A stretch of 64,000 nt of DNA, from positions 19,670,211-19,734,210 of the forward strand of contig CM075104.1 of assembly GCA_037576195.1 (NCBI GenBank). Direction: 5' to 3'. Each line of letters begins with the position of its first letter. Within the stretch, counting starts at the first letter, position 1. Of this stretch, positions 12,279-25,271 are shown in pieces. The notes under the pieces were generated by a model. That model saw nothing but the letters and a program-made list of their open reading frames with translations, was not told the DNA's origin and made no database searches. The DNA comes from Phytoseiulus persimilis (Eukaryota > Arthropoda > Arachnida > Mesostigmata > Phytoseiidae). The translations under genes were made by a program, and so were the position numbers.

Positions 12279-14770
12279 ACAGGGCTCCGAACTCCCCGGT
12301 AACGGTACTAGCCGACGGGTGCCGCGAGAGAGCTCGGGTTGGCGTGCCGTGGCGAATAATCTACGCCACTGACAACTCCGAATCAGACGGTGCGTTTGTG
12401 GGCAGCGACACCCGCCAGGCGTATATTCAGCTCAAGATCAGTCGATTTCAGGCGATCCTAGCCCACGAATCTCTTGTCGTCATTTCAATTTGGTGACTCC
12501 TAAATCGAGCCGTTTCCTAGGGGGGATGTGGCTGCCCGGGCAACAGCGGAACAGCGCTCTAGAGAAGACTGTCTTGACCGTTGCGAACTTCCTTTGCAAG
12601 AGCATGAAGCCTCAAGGATCCGTACACAACCAAACACCGTTCCACATACTTGAGATTGGCGGCGATGGCTTCCATGAGCAGACAAGAAAGTCCGAGGCAT
12701 TTCCGAGATGATGGGAAGGAATCATAAGAGCCATTCACCCTCGCAAAAACTCCTTGACAAATATCTCGGAATCAATCGGCGCATTCGCATCAGTGAATCT
12801 CTAAGTGAAAAATCGATCTCCCGATGTGAGCCTTCTCCGGCATGCTGAGAATTCAATGGAAATACGCAGGGTTCCGTACCAAGAGATGGCCGAGGGTAAG
12901 CGAGAAGAATATTTAAGGTTTCGTGTCCACGAGCACAAGAAGTGGATTGAGGCCGCAGCTCATTGATGGATGACGATCGCGTGGATATCAAAAGCGAAGC
13001 ACGCCAGATTTTCGTGCATTCTCACAGATGTTCCTGACTCTACCCTCGAAATTTGAGATGCAAAAACCCTCATGGGAGTTGAAGCGATCGTCCCGTAGAT
13101 GCGACATCGAATCCCTCACAATCGTTTTGCATCTTGGACTCGGCAACGTCCGCCGTTATCCAACATGTTGTTCAATCGGCATGATTTTTCGTTCCTGGTC
13201 GTGGCGTCACGCGAGAAGCCCATGATCCAGTGAGAAGTCCGCACTTGTTGGCTCGGCTCACGTACAGTAGCTAATATCATAACAATCTGTCAGCTCCCCT
13301 GATCACGAGAAACTCAAGCCTCGATTTCTGTAATTTAGTTGGCCTGTCGGAGGAAAGGTCCAATCAATAACTTCCCACCGATGAGACGGAAAGAAATGTT
13401 CTTGACGAATCGTTTCCCTCGGGATGTTCAACGAGACAATGTTTCTCAGAAAAATATCTCAGGAGCCAAATGGCTCTCGCCCACTCGAGTCTTCTCGATC
13501 ATTCACTGTTTTTCTGCAGACCAGGTAGCGGAAAGCGGGAGAAGAAGGAGGGGAATTCCTCGGATGTCCAATATAGACTAAATTTTACTGCTGTGGGTCG
13601 CCATGAGCGGTGGTCAAATATCCTTCAGCGGTCCTTCGCCATTGGGACTAGAAGGCAGAGGTGATAAAGAGTCCCCCTTCGAAAGAACATGACCGGTCTT
13701 TTATACGAGCCGAATCCGATAGAGGAAGATCGCTCCCTCCCGGCAAATCGTACGATGCACTAGACTAAATTTCTTCCGGCAACAGTTCCACGGACGAGGC
13801 TGAACTAATTGATGGGCCGATTGAACGCGAGGGGGGTGGAGCACGACGGTGACAACGCTCATCGCCAACGAGAACGGTTACCCGCTCCGTCTTCGATGTT
13901 CGTCTATTATCAATGTCGTTCAAGGAGGATGTCCAGTGACGAGATCTCTGCTGAGGACGATGGAACATTGAAGAACGAGGGTCGAGATACCGCTCTATCG
14001 CACAGCTCCCCTCCACTGAGCACGTGGTCGAAATTACCCCGGCCTTTTATCTCACGTCGGGAAACAGCATCCTGTTCGGGACAGGAGGAAGATGATGTCT
14101 GAGGAAAATGCATTCGTATTATTTTAGGTGCGCGGTGAATCTATCACCGTTGCCCAGATTCATGGAATTCACACGAATCCGGATCGCCATGCGAGCTTGA
14201 GACTTCCGACCGAGCGATGTGTTGCCACACATCGGCCGTTTCTTCTTCACCTGCACTCGATATTTCTCCCGTGCTAAGCCCGCAAGCTCACTCTTCTTGG
14301 AGCCCATCCGGATCCCTGAGTTCCGTGTCCGGAAGTACTCGTCGCCGGATCTGAATGCTCAATATGAGAAAGCAGAAGCGGGTGGTTTTGTGGAATGCAA
14401 TCAGCCGCGCTGGTGGAGGAGTCTCGCATGAGACGCTCGTGAGCGGTCATCAAGAAAGTGGCCACACGGAGGTCGCTGATCATCGGAGTACGGATGAGAA
14501 TCCAGGCTCGCTCTTCCTCTCGTGACCGGAGTTTTGCAGAACAATGAGATGAGAGATATTCAGCCAACTTCAGATGACCACGATCGCGTTATCCAATGTC
14601 GCAAGATCGCCTCATCTTTGGAAAGCAGCCGCCGCAACTATCAGCGGTCCTATGATCACGGCTCCTTGACAACTAAATACGCGTGATCGATGTGATGATG
14701 CGGAAACTCTATTGAAATCGATCATCTGGTTGACGCGACGAGAATCCAAGTCTCGGAAGCATATGGCCAG
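12279..14770. other. no supported gene
   Basis: No chained exons, RNA gene or repeat was recognised. Open frames are short and overlap on opposite strands, for example around 13765-14113 and 14274-14567. Confidence 0.45.
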
Positions 14771-14780
14771 GGATCCCGCC

Positions 14781-14882
14781 GGATTTGAGCGGAGGCCCGA
14801 TTTGAGCGGAGACCCAATTTGAGCGATTGCCCGATTTGAGCGAAAAGCCGATTTGAGCGAAGGCCCGATTCGAGCGGAAGCC
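14781..14882 (+). repeat. six 17-bp tandem subrepeats, left terminus of copy A
   Basis: Six consecutive 17-bp units, each containing TTTGAGCG or a one-base variant and differing from one another by 1-5 bases. The order of variant units is mirrored in copy B, so the array was inherited as a block rather than expanded independently in each copy. Confidence 0.9.
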
Positions 14883-15375
14883 AACAGCGGCTGTGGTACC
14901 GTTGCTTGCGCTAGAGTTGGGTCCGGCACCTTCTGATGGCGATCATGACTGAAGAAGAGCTGCAGCCTGCAGCCCTCGTTTCTTGAGCCAGTACCATAAA
15001 ACACTGCTCATGGCACCGACGAGAGCCTGCGTTCTCTGAGTCCAATTCCTTGAGGGAGTTCAAGACACCGATCGCTTATTTGAAGGCTTGCGCCTCATCG
15101 AAGAGCTGCTCTCAACGCCGCTCGCTACGCTCGCGGGGCACTCCGATTCTCGCTAGTCGGTGAGCCGTAAATGGCGGCGACGCAAAGAATAGTAGTGGTC
15201 AATGATGAGCGAAGGTTGCCCTCTGGTCGAATCCACGAAGCTCAGCGGAATACTTGCTTCGCACTCCGGCACAACGCGCGCAGCCAGTCCTGCCAGGCTC
15301 TACCTGAAACCGATACATTCGAAAGGAACGAAGTGAACCAAGTTCGAACCACACCAGCGTTTTCCGCACCGCTGC

Positions 15376-15495
15376 TGTCCGCTCAAATCGGGCCTCCGCT
15401 CGAATCGGGCTTACGCTCAAATCGGGCCTTCGCTCAAATTGGGTCTCCGCTCAAATCGGGACTCCGCTCAAATTGGACCTCCGCTCAAATGTAGC
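15376..15495 (-). repeat. 17-bp tandem subrepeats, right terminus of copy A
   Basis: About seven units in inverse complement of the left array (CGCTCAAA core), ending in CTCAAATGTAGC, a terminus shared with copy B. Confidence 0.9.
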
Positions 15496-17022
15496 CAGGC
15501 ACGTTGTGGACCGTGATGGAATCATCCGCCCGCAAACCGGGGGCGCCTAAAGGCTGATCTTGAGCGATCCTCGTGGAGAGAAAGCCAGCGCGAGCATCTG
15601 TAACGGGAGGATGGAGGCTGCTTGTTCCGAATTCTCATGAATCTGGGACCGTTACGTCGTCTGAGGCGTGACGGAAACGCTGGTCGAATAGAAGCTCGAA
15701 TTCATTGAGGAAGAACTAGGCGTATGAGCCTTGGAGGAGCGGCGCGTTTCCGCTAATGGCTTTTCTGATTGAGGCTAAACGAAGCTTGTCGCTCTGGTCG
15801 CGGCCGCATGGACCATTCCGAAGAATAGGTGGGACTTTGTGAATTCGCTTGCGTTGAATGACTCAGACTCGCTCTCCATTTCGCGTCGATGGATGCTTTC
15901 GGTCCAATGTATTCCGGGCGCAATCAATCGGATGCTCACATTTCATCGCATGAGTTCTCAATATGAAGTTCCAAATGACCTGGAGAGATCTGCGTTCGAG
16001 GGAACCTGGAAGCTCTTTGAGATATCGCGCTTGTTTGCCGAGCAAGCGCCGCAAACTGTATGGAACATACCGTAGGAACCCAGCTCGTTTGTTCCGAGGG
16101 CACTCTGATAGAAGTAGTACCGCCAGCTCGTGACAATAGGGAGCCCCAAATAAGGCTGGACAAACATCAGCCAACGGCATAGAAGCCCTTCGACGACTTC
16201 AGCTACCAAACACGATTGTTGTCACGACTCCCCCCGCGGAATTATGCGGCAAGCGCGATTGACGGCATCGGCGCTCCGATCCTGCTCCTATCTACGGTAT
16301 CTTCATCGCTGCACAAGTCATCCTTTTCGAGGCACTCTACAAACCTTGGACAAATCGAATGTGCCCTCCCCATTGAACAAGACGAAGGAACGCGACTTCC
16401 CATTGCAATAGATCGAGACTTTGAGAACGGAAAAATCGATCATTTTCACAGTTTGTTTTCGAGTGGCTCCGCGTGATTGATTCAGTAGCTTGGTGGAGTC
16501 CAAACCTCCCTACTCTGTCCTTTGACAGGCTTTCTCTCGCGCTACATTTCAGATCTGGGGACAGAAAGGATACGGAACAGGCACGGCTGGTTTGGCTCAA
16601 CGCTGATTACTTGAGGACTCCGAAGCACGATTCTGTGACTGGAAAAGAAGAAAAACCGGAGTTGAAATCGCGTTATCAATTGCTAGGAATAACCTCACCC
16701 TGCAGCTGACTATCTCCGATACGTAAGGGCTCGAAATAAGTCGCTCGAAAATTCAACCGCATCGTTGGACGCTCCGAGCGGAATGATCTAATTTCGAGAT
16801 CAAGTCAAAGACTCTTGACATTCCCACACCGACCAGGCCCCTCCCCTCGCGTCGAGGTCGGTACTCATTCCAGTGGTTGGAGAGTCCGCTCCGCAGATAT
16901 CGATTGAGCTGAGTTGATTATTCAAAGCTACGCCAAGTGGCTCTGAGGGAGAGCCATCGCGTACGCAGAATCAGCTTGAAATAGCCCGTTTGTTCGACAA
17001 GTCCGTGCTTCCTCAAACGGCT

Positions 17023-17044
17023 GGGGGGGGGGGGGGGGGGGGGG
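17023..17044 (+). repeat. G22 homopolymer tract
   Basis: Twenty-two consecutive G residues. Such a run can form a G-quadruplex and is a polymerase slippage site, so its exact length is also likely to be an assembly uncertainty. Confidence 0.95.
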
Positions 17045-20000
17045 AAGCCGTCGGCGTTAGATGTGGGATCCTTCTCCAAGCGGTGCTCCGGAGATGCGGG
17101 GATAGTTCGCTATCGACGTTCCGTTCCCAAGGTCGTTCCGGCCATCGATGGAATGATCCTCTCTTCCAAGAACGTGTGTCGACCGATCTCGCCATGGCGG
17201 ACCCGCCAGGAATTTGGCAACTTGGTAACCGCTTGTCAGCTCGGAAGCTGTTACGAGTCCGACGTTTTCCTTGTTCGACGGATTCAGCTGTATGTCTAAT
17301 CGTGGCCTTGGTTCAACCACAGCTCTTCGACTGCATAACCAGCTCAGTTCGGCGGGACTGGTTGACGGCAAGACGAGTTTGGAGTGAGTATTGATGTTAC
17401 AACAGTGTCGCTCCGAGAACCTTAAACACGTGGGTTTATGTCTGAAACGTGCGAAACTCTCTCTCGTAGATGTCGGGGAACTACATTACGGGAGAGTTGT
17501 ACTTCGCAGCGCTGAAGCCGTAAACTCCCGCCAGTATATTTCCTGCCGAGCTTTGGGCTCTTTGTGTATTCTCACACGGTTGGCACAAGGAGGAAGGTTT
17601 CGGCACAAACGAGATCATGGGATCGGGTCTCCTCAGATGAGACTCTCCCTGGAAACACGCTCATCAATATCCAGAAGAGGAATCGATTGACGAGTGAGTG
17701 ATAGCTGGAAGTGGGAGCTTGTTCGAAGGGCCTCGTTTGAGCGATGCTGCGACAAGAGGCTTTCTGATGAGAGAATCCCGCGACTTGGATCAGATCGACG
17801 CCGTGATCTGATTTCAAAGTTTCGACGTGAATTCCGACATTCATCGTGGAATCCTAATTATAACGTATTCCGACAGTGTTCGCGATCGGAATTTCGAGGC
17901 AGTGGAGTTTAGCGTTGGAAAAGAGTCAAACGGGCGGATAACAAGGAAATGCTTTCACTTCCGAGTGCTGCCGTGATGAGCTTTGACACACAATCCTACA
18001 AAACAAGATTCTGCCCTGCCAGTCGCAGACAACAAACGATGGAGTTCGTGTCACCGTTGGCATTCAATTATGCATCGCTTTCGCGTTTCTTCCACGCGTC
18101 ATGGATGCGTTGGGGTACCCCCTGACGACGCCCCGATCCCCAGAATCCTTCAGGGAACATCTTAGTAGCTATGAGACTCCTCTCTCATGTCACCCACGCG
18201 TGACACGCTTATAAATCAGGAGCGATTTGTAATACTTGTTCGTGGGAGTAAATACTCGAAAACATCTTATTGTGGATGATAACGCCACGCCTGCCTGACG
18301 CTGCTGTTCGTTTGAAACACGCGATCTTCCAAGAGAGCGTCAGCAGTGGTGTGTTCTCAGTCATGGAGGTACCCTGCAGAAGAATTCCCTCCGAAGGGAC
18401 GTCACGGCGACGCATAAAGGATCAGCGGGAAACATCGCCGGACAATTGTTCGGCGGACAAAAACCTGCCATCCAAGGTCGAGATTTCAACTACAGTTTCG
18501 TCTAGAAATTTTCGTCTTGATTCAGGGTTCGTGACGGCCATTTTCTTGTGACAAGCGAGGACAAGCTTTTGAGATCGAAAGTGAATCGGAAGTGGATTTT
18601 CAGCTCTGGCTTATGTAACCAGAAGAGTTCCAGCCTCAAGCTCAGTCTCGAGGTCTTCCAAGATTATATTATTCATTGAAGTCGAGGAAGGTTCGGTTAT
18701 AGAATTCATACCCGAAACCATCATATCGCCGATGGATATCTCTTGGAGGATTTACATGGCAGACGAGACGCTCGCTTCGGGTGCTCCACCTTCGAGCACC
18801 GTCGGTATTACATGCGAGAGACTTCGTCTCATTTCTCGCGGTGTTTTTCCATGAAGCTTCCCCGGTGGAGTGAATTGATTCGAGTCGATCTCGAAATCTA
18901 GGACTCGGCTCTCTACCTAAGCTCCGTGATGATCGGTGTTCTTGTATTCCTAGCCGTGGCTCCGATATTTCTCTCTCCGCTGACATGGAAAGCCAAGAGA
19001 CCCCGAAGTCCTCATACGTTTCGAGAGCGAGAATTCGATCTGGCGGAGCCGCAAGCCCGATTCTTACGCCCTCTGTGTACTCTCGGTGACCGAGAACTCA
19101 AGCGGAGACAGATCAGAACTCAGCGCGAGGGAGAGAGAAGCTAGAACCAGGGCGAAGCTAGGACGTGCACACGGACCAGTGATGCCGAGGAACCAATATG
19201 CTCTTCGAAGATGTGGAACTACCAACTCAAATTCTCTTTGTGAACCGTAACGGTCAGGGGCTTCTCATAACGAGGACTTTTCCGGATCCGGTGCGCTGCG
19301 AATGTTTTCTTTGCGTGTGTGAGCCTCAGACCAGAGAGCATTGACCTCTCTCCGAAAAACCAGTGTTACAGCATTTGGGAAATCAGGAATCGTCTCCTTC
19401 TGTTGAAAAGAAACTTGCTCTTGAAACAGCCAGGGATGGCATTTCGAAACGTCCCTAATGGTGTCCCTTGTTCGTGCGCAAACAATGAACGAGTGCCGTT
19501 TCGAGCGGTTGCTCTTCGGGGATTAGGACGTCGAAGCGATCAAAGGGGACGTTATCCAAACGAGTCCCAAAGGACGAACATCGCCGTTTTTACAAGATGC
19601 TCGATGTGGTTTCGCACCCAGCCGGTCAGCCAGCCACAGATGGTGACCATTCGTCAGTTTGTCCGCCTGTCCAGCTGAACGGCTGAACATTACGCGTAGA
19701 ACGACTCTGACGGCAGGCCTTGCCGCTCGCCTAAGTGGTCCGCTCTAACAGGACACGGGACCGACAGCGACCGAATGTGACGACACGGCCTTCGGAAGAC
19801 GAACGAGAGCGCCGTCGCTCTGATCACAGAGCTCGAGAAGTTCTTTTCCTCCAGAGCAACAATACAAACTACGTTAGGACTCTATCGATTGTTTTTCACT
19901 CCTGGAGGGAGGCCGGGGGAGCACGGTGTGAGTACGCCGCAGTTTCAGAGTTAACAACAGCCTCGGGAAGCTCCTGAAGAGGAATCTCCAGGGCTGTATA

Positions 20001-21150
20001 ACAATCGGAATTTAACATCCCGTCCTCTCTCAAACGGTTAGGACCTTTCCCTGAGGAAGTAGGCGACCTCCCTGTTCCGGAGGGTTCGGCCCGATCAAAG
20101 AGGTCAGCCTCGCTTACAGTGGATGGATAAAGGATACACGAACCGGCTGGAGTGGGACGAGGGTTTCTGTTCACGTTTCAGCAGTCACAGGAGAAGAGAA
20201 GTGGCCCTCGGGCAATCTACGTACGCAGAGCATGACTTCACGCCTGCTCCAATTGAGTCCACCAGGAGCGTTTGTTAGGGAGACATGAGCGAATACGCCT
20301 GGGCATGTAGAACCCGATGTCGGTATGGGAATAAATCTCCCCGGCAGCTCGGTGGGAATATTCAAACGAAGCGGTCAGCTGTGACTGATCCCCCTGCGCG
20401 GTCTGATTCAAAGGGAACTATTCGCCACGTTCGTGGATTTGAAATTTCCGCAAGTATGGAAAAAGGATTCGCTCCCAGGGATCCTCCACATATCAATCGG
20501 GAATGCTGGCTTGCATGATGAATCGGTCCGGGGTCGCAGCTCCCGGGGAGGGGGATCCCCTCTTCCACGAGGGAGATTGAACGCCAACTCAATCAGCTTC
20601 AACCACGGTCTCGCGAGTCGGAGCACTGATTTCTGAACGGGACTCCATTCACGGCGGAAATATCGAATGAGATCGTCCCCCCATAGCTGTGCAAAGTAAT
20701 CTCAGATCGAGGGGATCCGTGGGACTGGAACGCTGGCTGAACGAGAGACTCGAACCTCCACTGTTTGGCTGCAACGGATTCGTGGACGTCGAATGTTAAT
20801 TAGAAGGAGGATTACCGCGCATTTTGACATTCGAGATTACTTCCTCGGCAGAATTTCCGCTCTCCGCTCCTGAAACTCGGATCGCACTGCTGTCGAATCG
20901 TGCCCGCGTTCGTGGCTCACTATATGAACAGCTCGAGTGGAGAATTTGAGGATGACAACTTCCAAGTGTCCTCGACTCGAGCAAGAGCGGAAACTTGAAT
21001 CCTGGCGCGATTCCTCCACCCTCGTATCGATCCGCCGAGTCGATGGTGAACATGACACTCTGCGTGCCCGTCCCGGATTCGCGAGATATGACGCTTCCCT
21101 CGAGCGCTGCAACGGCACCGAAACGTTGCCTGGAAGAGACGACTTTCTGC

Positions 21151-21154
<4 letters not shown>

Positions 21155-21181
<27 letters not shown>
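21155..21181 (+). repeat. TC dinucleotide microsatellite
   Basis: An uninterrupted run of about 13 TC units. The overlapping minus-strand frames that read as Arg-Glu repeats are translations of this tract rather than evidence of a protein. Confidence 0.95.
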
Positions 21182-24100
21182 GGAACGCGCCAATCGTCCC
21201 CAGGAGCAGCAAGGGAGGACGTTCTATGAAGACGCCGCGATAGCCAGCGGGATGCCACTACGAGGCACCAAGAGAAGAGAGTCCGCGGGGGAAGATTTTG
21301 CACGAACTTTCCAGCGTTGGAGTTTCCTCCGGCCCTCTGATGATCATCGACACTTGAGTGAACAGAGGGGGAGAATCGAATCCGGAATTCGTCACCGCTG
21401 AGTTCCTTCGAGCTTGGGAGTGGCGAGTTTGACTCTTCTGAAAACCTGTTCAGTTCTGAGCGATTTTCACACCGACGAAGTATCAACTTATAGCTTACGA
21501 AGGTGAAATCTTAATCGAATCGGAATGGGAGAGACATTCTGGAAGTTTCCCGGAGAGGAACTCCAATGATTCGAGCAGAAAGCGAAGCGATTGTTTGCGA
21601 TTCCCATTCTGACGTCATTTGTCATCGCAGCCCAATCGATCGAACAAAAGACTCGAAGATTGTTTCTCGGAGGCAGCTTCCGCGACTACAACTGGTTGCC
21701 GCAGGCTTGCGCAGTCGGGATGGGACGCGTACAACGTCGGGAGAGGATATCCGTTTCAGATCCTCGGAAGTCGGTGAATCAAGCCCGACTTCCTCGAGCG
21801 TAATTTGTTTAGCATAACTTTTTCATGTCGGTTTTTATGTTCCCGTCCTGAGAGAGCTGAGCAGCCTTTTCGCGGGGAGGAACAAGCGACGAGGGTCAAG
21901 TGGAAGTACGGCCAGTCCGGACTCTACTTCGGATTGAGAGACTTTCGAAGAGAAGACGAGAAAACGCTTCACTTGGTTTCTCTGTCGAGCGGCGGAGTTT
22001 TACTTCAGCTCGGCGGCGCTGGCTCTGCATTCTAGTCAGTCACATTTCCGCTTTTTGCAGCATCGGATCTGTCAGATCCGGAATTCTCCGTGGGGTTTTA
22101 TGGCGGGCTGTAAAATAAATCAAGACTCTGTTTCATATCTGGCAGACGGACATGTGCTCTGCCGGAGTGTTCAAGTATGATCGAGCAGAGAGTGAAAAGA
22201 GGATTATTTGATTGACCGAAAGGAGACAAGCCGGAGGGCAGGAGTTTCGATTTAATTTCCTGGGGATCGGGCTTCTGCTCCCGAAAGGAACGCGGTCAGC
22301 CCACTGGTGCGCCGCCGCCGCCGCCCAGAGATTGGAGTGTTCGCTGATTGAGGAGGGACTCACCACCTTCCCAATTTAGAATTCAGAACGCTATTTTAGT
22401 GCCCGGACTCGCGGTCTCTTCACCAGTCTCTCACACACAACCCAGGCGAGGCTGCTGTTGCATCAATAACTGATAAGCTGGCGTCGTACTCCCTCCGGCC
22501 CATGTTTCTCAACATTAAAATCCGCGAGGCAAACATTTGATGATTCGCGACGATGCGCAGACATTGTTTTCGCCGATATCATGGACAAACAACCCCAGGG
22601 TCTCTTCCCCGCCCGCCGTAAGAATGAGCACCGAAAACGAGATGATGGAATCGGACTTGGATCCAGCTTCAACGAGACTTCAAGTCCCAACGACGGAATT
22701 CGCAAGGAGTCTCATCGTCAGGGAACCGATGGTCTCCGTGATACGAATCTGAAAAGAATTCTTCTCATTAAGCTCACTGCTTCGACTGAATTCTTCAAGC
22801 GCTGGGATGCGGAGCCATATTGGGCAAAAGAATTCCGGCCGGTCCTGCTGGCCGGTCATCACTCTGAGTGATATGTGGAAGTGAATACTCAGTTTTGCTT
22901 CCTGCATTTTTGTTGAGAGAACAGTAAATGAATACTATGGTGACGCGGGGAATTGAGGCATTGTGTATGCAATGGGACCCTCGAGGAACACTGCAATGAC
23001 CTAGCAAAGTCTCCTCAGCGATGCATCTGTGTTTGTCTCACAATCGGCGAGGGTCTTTACGCGAGAATGTCCTCAGTCTTCCAGAGATAACTGTCCTTCG
23101 CTCGGTGGGATCCGACTGTGGTCAGCTCACTTGTCCGCAGTGTTCCTCCTCTGTATTCCCTCATCTATCGAGCTTCGTCCCGTAATTCTGTTGTTTGCCC
23201 TCGCTATCGGGAATCTGCACGCGATATCGAGGTGTTCCGGGATGGAGCTAGCGAGAAACCGATAACGCTCCACCGTCTCGATTTCGCACTTCTGCCCGTA
23301 CAGCACCTCTTGCTAGAAGTTTTGGAAGGTGTTCCGCCTCGAAAGAGCGAAGGCCTTACTCAGCGCTCGTGACTTCACCTGCATACGTCAAACTGGACAG
23401 AGTTACGTCGTCGAAGGTAACGATCCCATCTGCTACAGCCGACCCCACCTGAGTATTACGCCCCACTGCCGGCTAACTAGACATCGTGAGACTGTGAGCT
23501 GCCAAGCGTAGCGAGAATTCGACGAACACCTAAGCATCGGAACGGATGTTCCGCCATTAGGAACAAATGATTGAGAACGGTCATGAGCAAAATCTCGCTA
23601 TCGGTAAAGGCGCACGAAGCCGGAACGGGTTTTATCGTCTATAAACATGCGAAACGTCCCCAACGCGACCCCGTCTGGTGCGGGGGATGATTGGACCGAA
23701 TGGAAAACCGGCAGCTTTGCAGGGCTTCACTCAAGAAGTCCCATCATCAGTCACTCGCTCATCGATCGGTGTCTCCTTTGATTTCCTCGAAAGAGTCTTC
23801 CAAGAGACTCGGTGAGGTAACCTGAGAAAAATGCTTCGTGCTGCTACTCGCAGCGGAGGTTGATCCGTATTCGATGGTCACAAAAACTGCATGCGCGGTT
23901 CGCTTGCTGTTGAACCTGTGACCGCCACGGAGGGTAGAATCTCTTCCAGCATGAGATGCACCCTTTGATCTCGAAATCGCTTCCGAGGGGGCAACATATC
24001 GATGCATATGAAGCCGGGCACTTCATCCGAGTAGCCTGAGGCGGAAATGCATTAAAAGCTCCTTGCGACCGAGCGCCGCCGCGTTCGGGTTGACTTGGAA

Positions 24101-24540
24101 ATCGAAAAGTGAAATTCGTATCCTGATTCAATCAGCGGAATGTTTCCCGCCTTCCGCACTCGACCGACTCCTTGAAATAGGAGACTCTGCCGACTCCGAC
24201 ACCAACTTCTCCCCGATTCTTGGCAGTTCCAGCTCCCTGGGTCCAAGAGCATCACTGAATCACGTATCCTGATCGAGCGACAGGCGCTGGATTAGCAACG
24301 ACGATTAGTGGCAACACGACACACTTTCCAACGTTGCCATCTCTCTCGGGAGGCTCCCTTTAGTTGTCAGCTTACGTTTTTTCTGAGCTTCCTGATCAAA
24401 CTTTCGATGATTCGACAGGCCTCGTTCGCTTGGACAAGAAGTAGTAATGTGGGGATCACGTTAGGCATCGGGCGTTTTTGTGAATAAATATAATTCACTC
24501 AGCCACGCCAATGGAAAATAATTCCCGTTACATGGAATCC

Positions 24541-24549
24541 GACAGAAAT
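24541..24549 (+). repeat. 9-bp target-site duplication, left
   Basis: GACAGAAAT abuts the left end of copy B and recurs exactly at 25280-25288. Nine bases is the duplication length of Foldback and Mutator-type elements. Confidence 0.7.
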
Positions 24550-24556
24550 GGTGCCG

Positions 24557-24674
24557 CTACATTTGAGCGGAGGTCCAATTTGAGCGGAGTCCCGATTTGA
24601 GCGGAGACCCAATTTGAGCGAAGGCCCGATTTGAGCGAAAGCCCGATTTGAGCGGAGGTCCGATTTGAGCGGAC
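24557..24674 (+). repeat. 17-bp tandem subrepeats, left terminus of copy B
   Basis: About seven units with the ATTTGAGCGGAGG core, the inverse counterpart of the right array of copy A. Unit variants appear in the same order. Confidence 0.9.
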
Positions 24675-25167
24675 AGCAGCGGTGCGGAAGACGCTGGTGT
24701 GGTTCGAACTTCTTTCACTTCGTTCCTTTCGAATGTATCGGTTTCAGGTAGAGCCTGGCAGGACTGCGTGCGCGCGTTGTGCCGGAATGCGAAGCAAGTA
24801 TGCCGCCGAGCTTCGTGGATTCGACCAGAGGGCAACCTTTGCTCATCGTTGACCACTATCATCCTTTGCGTCGCCGCCGTTTACGGCCCACCGACTAGCG
24901 AGAATCGGAGTGCCCCGCGAGCGTAGCGAGCGGCGTTGACAGCAGCTTTTCGATGAGGCGCAAGCCCTCAAATCAGCGATCGGTGTCTTGAACTCCCTCA
25001 AGGAATTGGACTCAGAGAACGCAGGCTCTCGTCGGTGCCATGAGCAGTGTTTTATGGTACTGGCTCAAGAAACGAGGGCTGCAGGCTGCAGCTCTTCTTC
25101 AGTCATGATCGCCATCAGAAGGTGCCGGACCCAACTCTAGCGCGAGCAACGGTACCACAGCCGCTGT

Positions 25168-25271
25168 TGGCTTCCGCTCGAATCGGGCCTCCGCTCAAAT
25201 CGGGCCTTCGCTCAAATCGGGCCTTCGCTCAAACTGGGTCTCCGCTCAGATCGGGACTTCGCTCAAATCGG
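25168..25271 (-). repeat. 17-bp tandem subrepeats, right terminus of copy B
   Basis: Six units with the CGCTCAAATCGGGC core, the inverse counterpart of the left array of copy A. Confidence 0.9.

Larger units (their letters stand above)
14771..15500 (+). mobile_element. foldback-like non-autonomous element, copy A
   Basis: About 730 bp. The left end is six 17-bp tandem units (14781-14882, typical unit CGATTTGAGCGGAGGCC). The right end is about seven units in inverse complement (about 15376-15495, CCTCCGCTCAAATCGG type). The ends can therefore pair as long terminal inverted repeats made of subrepeats, as in Drosophila Foldback-class elements. The 493-bp interior (14883-15375) matches copy B at 24675-25167 in inverse orientation, with about 20 mismatches (96%). 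Outer boundaries were set by where similarity to copy B stops and are uncertain by a few bases. No clean target duplication flanks this copy. No transposase is encoded; open frames across the arrays are not under visible selection. Confidence 0.85.
15501..24540. other. no supported gene; interval between inverted elements
   Basis: About 9 kb with no recognisable gene. Frames of 100-188 codons occur on both strands (15863-16180 minus, 20920-21486 minus, 20937-21401 plus). They overlap and include translations of the TC microsatellite. At 15839-16209 three frames on two strands all look protein-like, which shows how unreliable appearance is here. A G22 tract and a TC microsatellite are listed separately. 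Confidence 0.45.

Noticed and set aside
14781-14882. Regular 17-bp repeats considered as a CRISPR array
   Set aside because: Units are contiguous with no spacers, the host is eukaryotic, and the array is mirrored at the other end of a mobile element.
15171-15494. 107-codon frame in foldback copy A, with a 101-codon relative in copy B, as a conserved protein
   Set aside because: About ten amino-acid differences arise from roughly as many base changes, so there is no sign of purifying selection. The C-terminal part is only translated subrepeats.
15839-16209. Three overlapping protein-like frames on two strands
   Set aside because: At most one could be real and none has splice or motif support.
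20740-20760. GGAGGTTCGAGTCTC on the minus strand as a tRNA T-arm
   Set aside because: No A-box or foldable cloverleaf lies at the required distance upstream.
20920-21486. 188-codon minus frame with an Arg-Glu repeat
   Set aside because: The repeat is the translated TC/GA microsatellite and the overlapping plus frame is also open.
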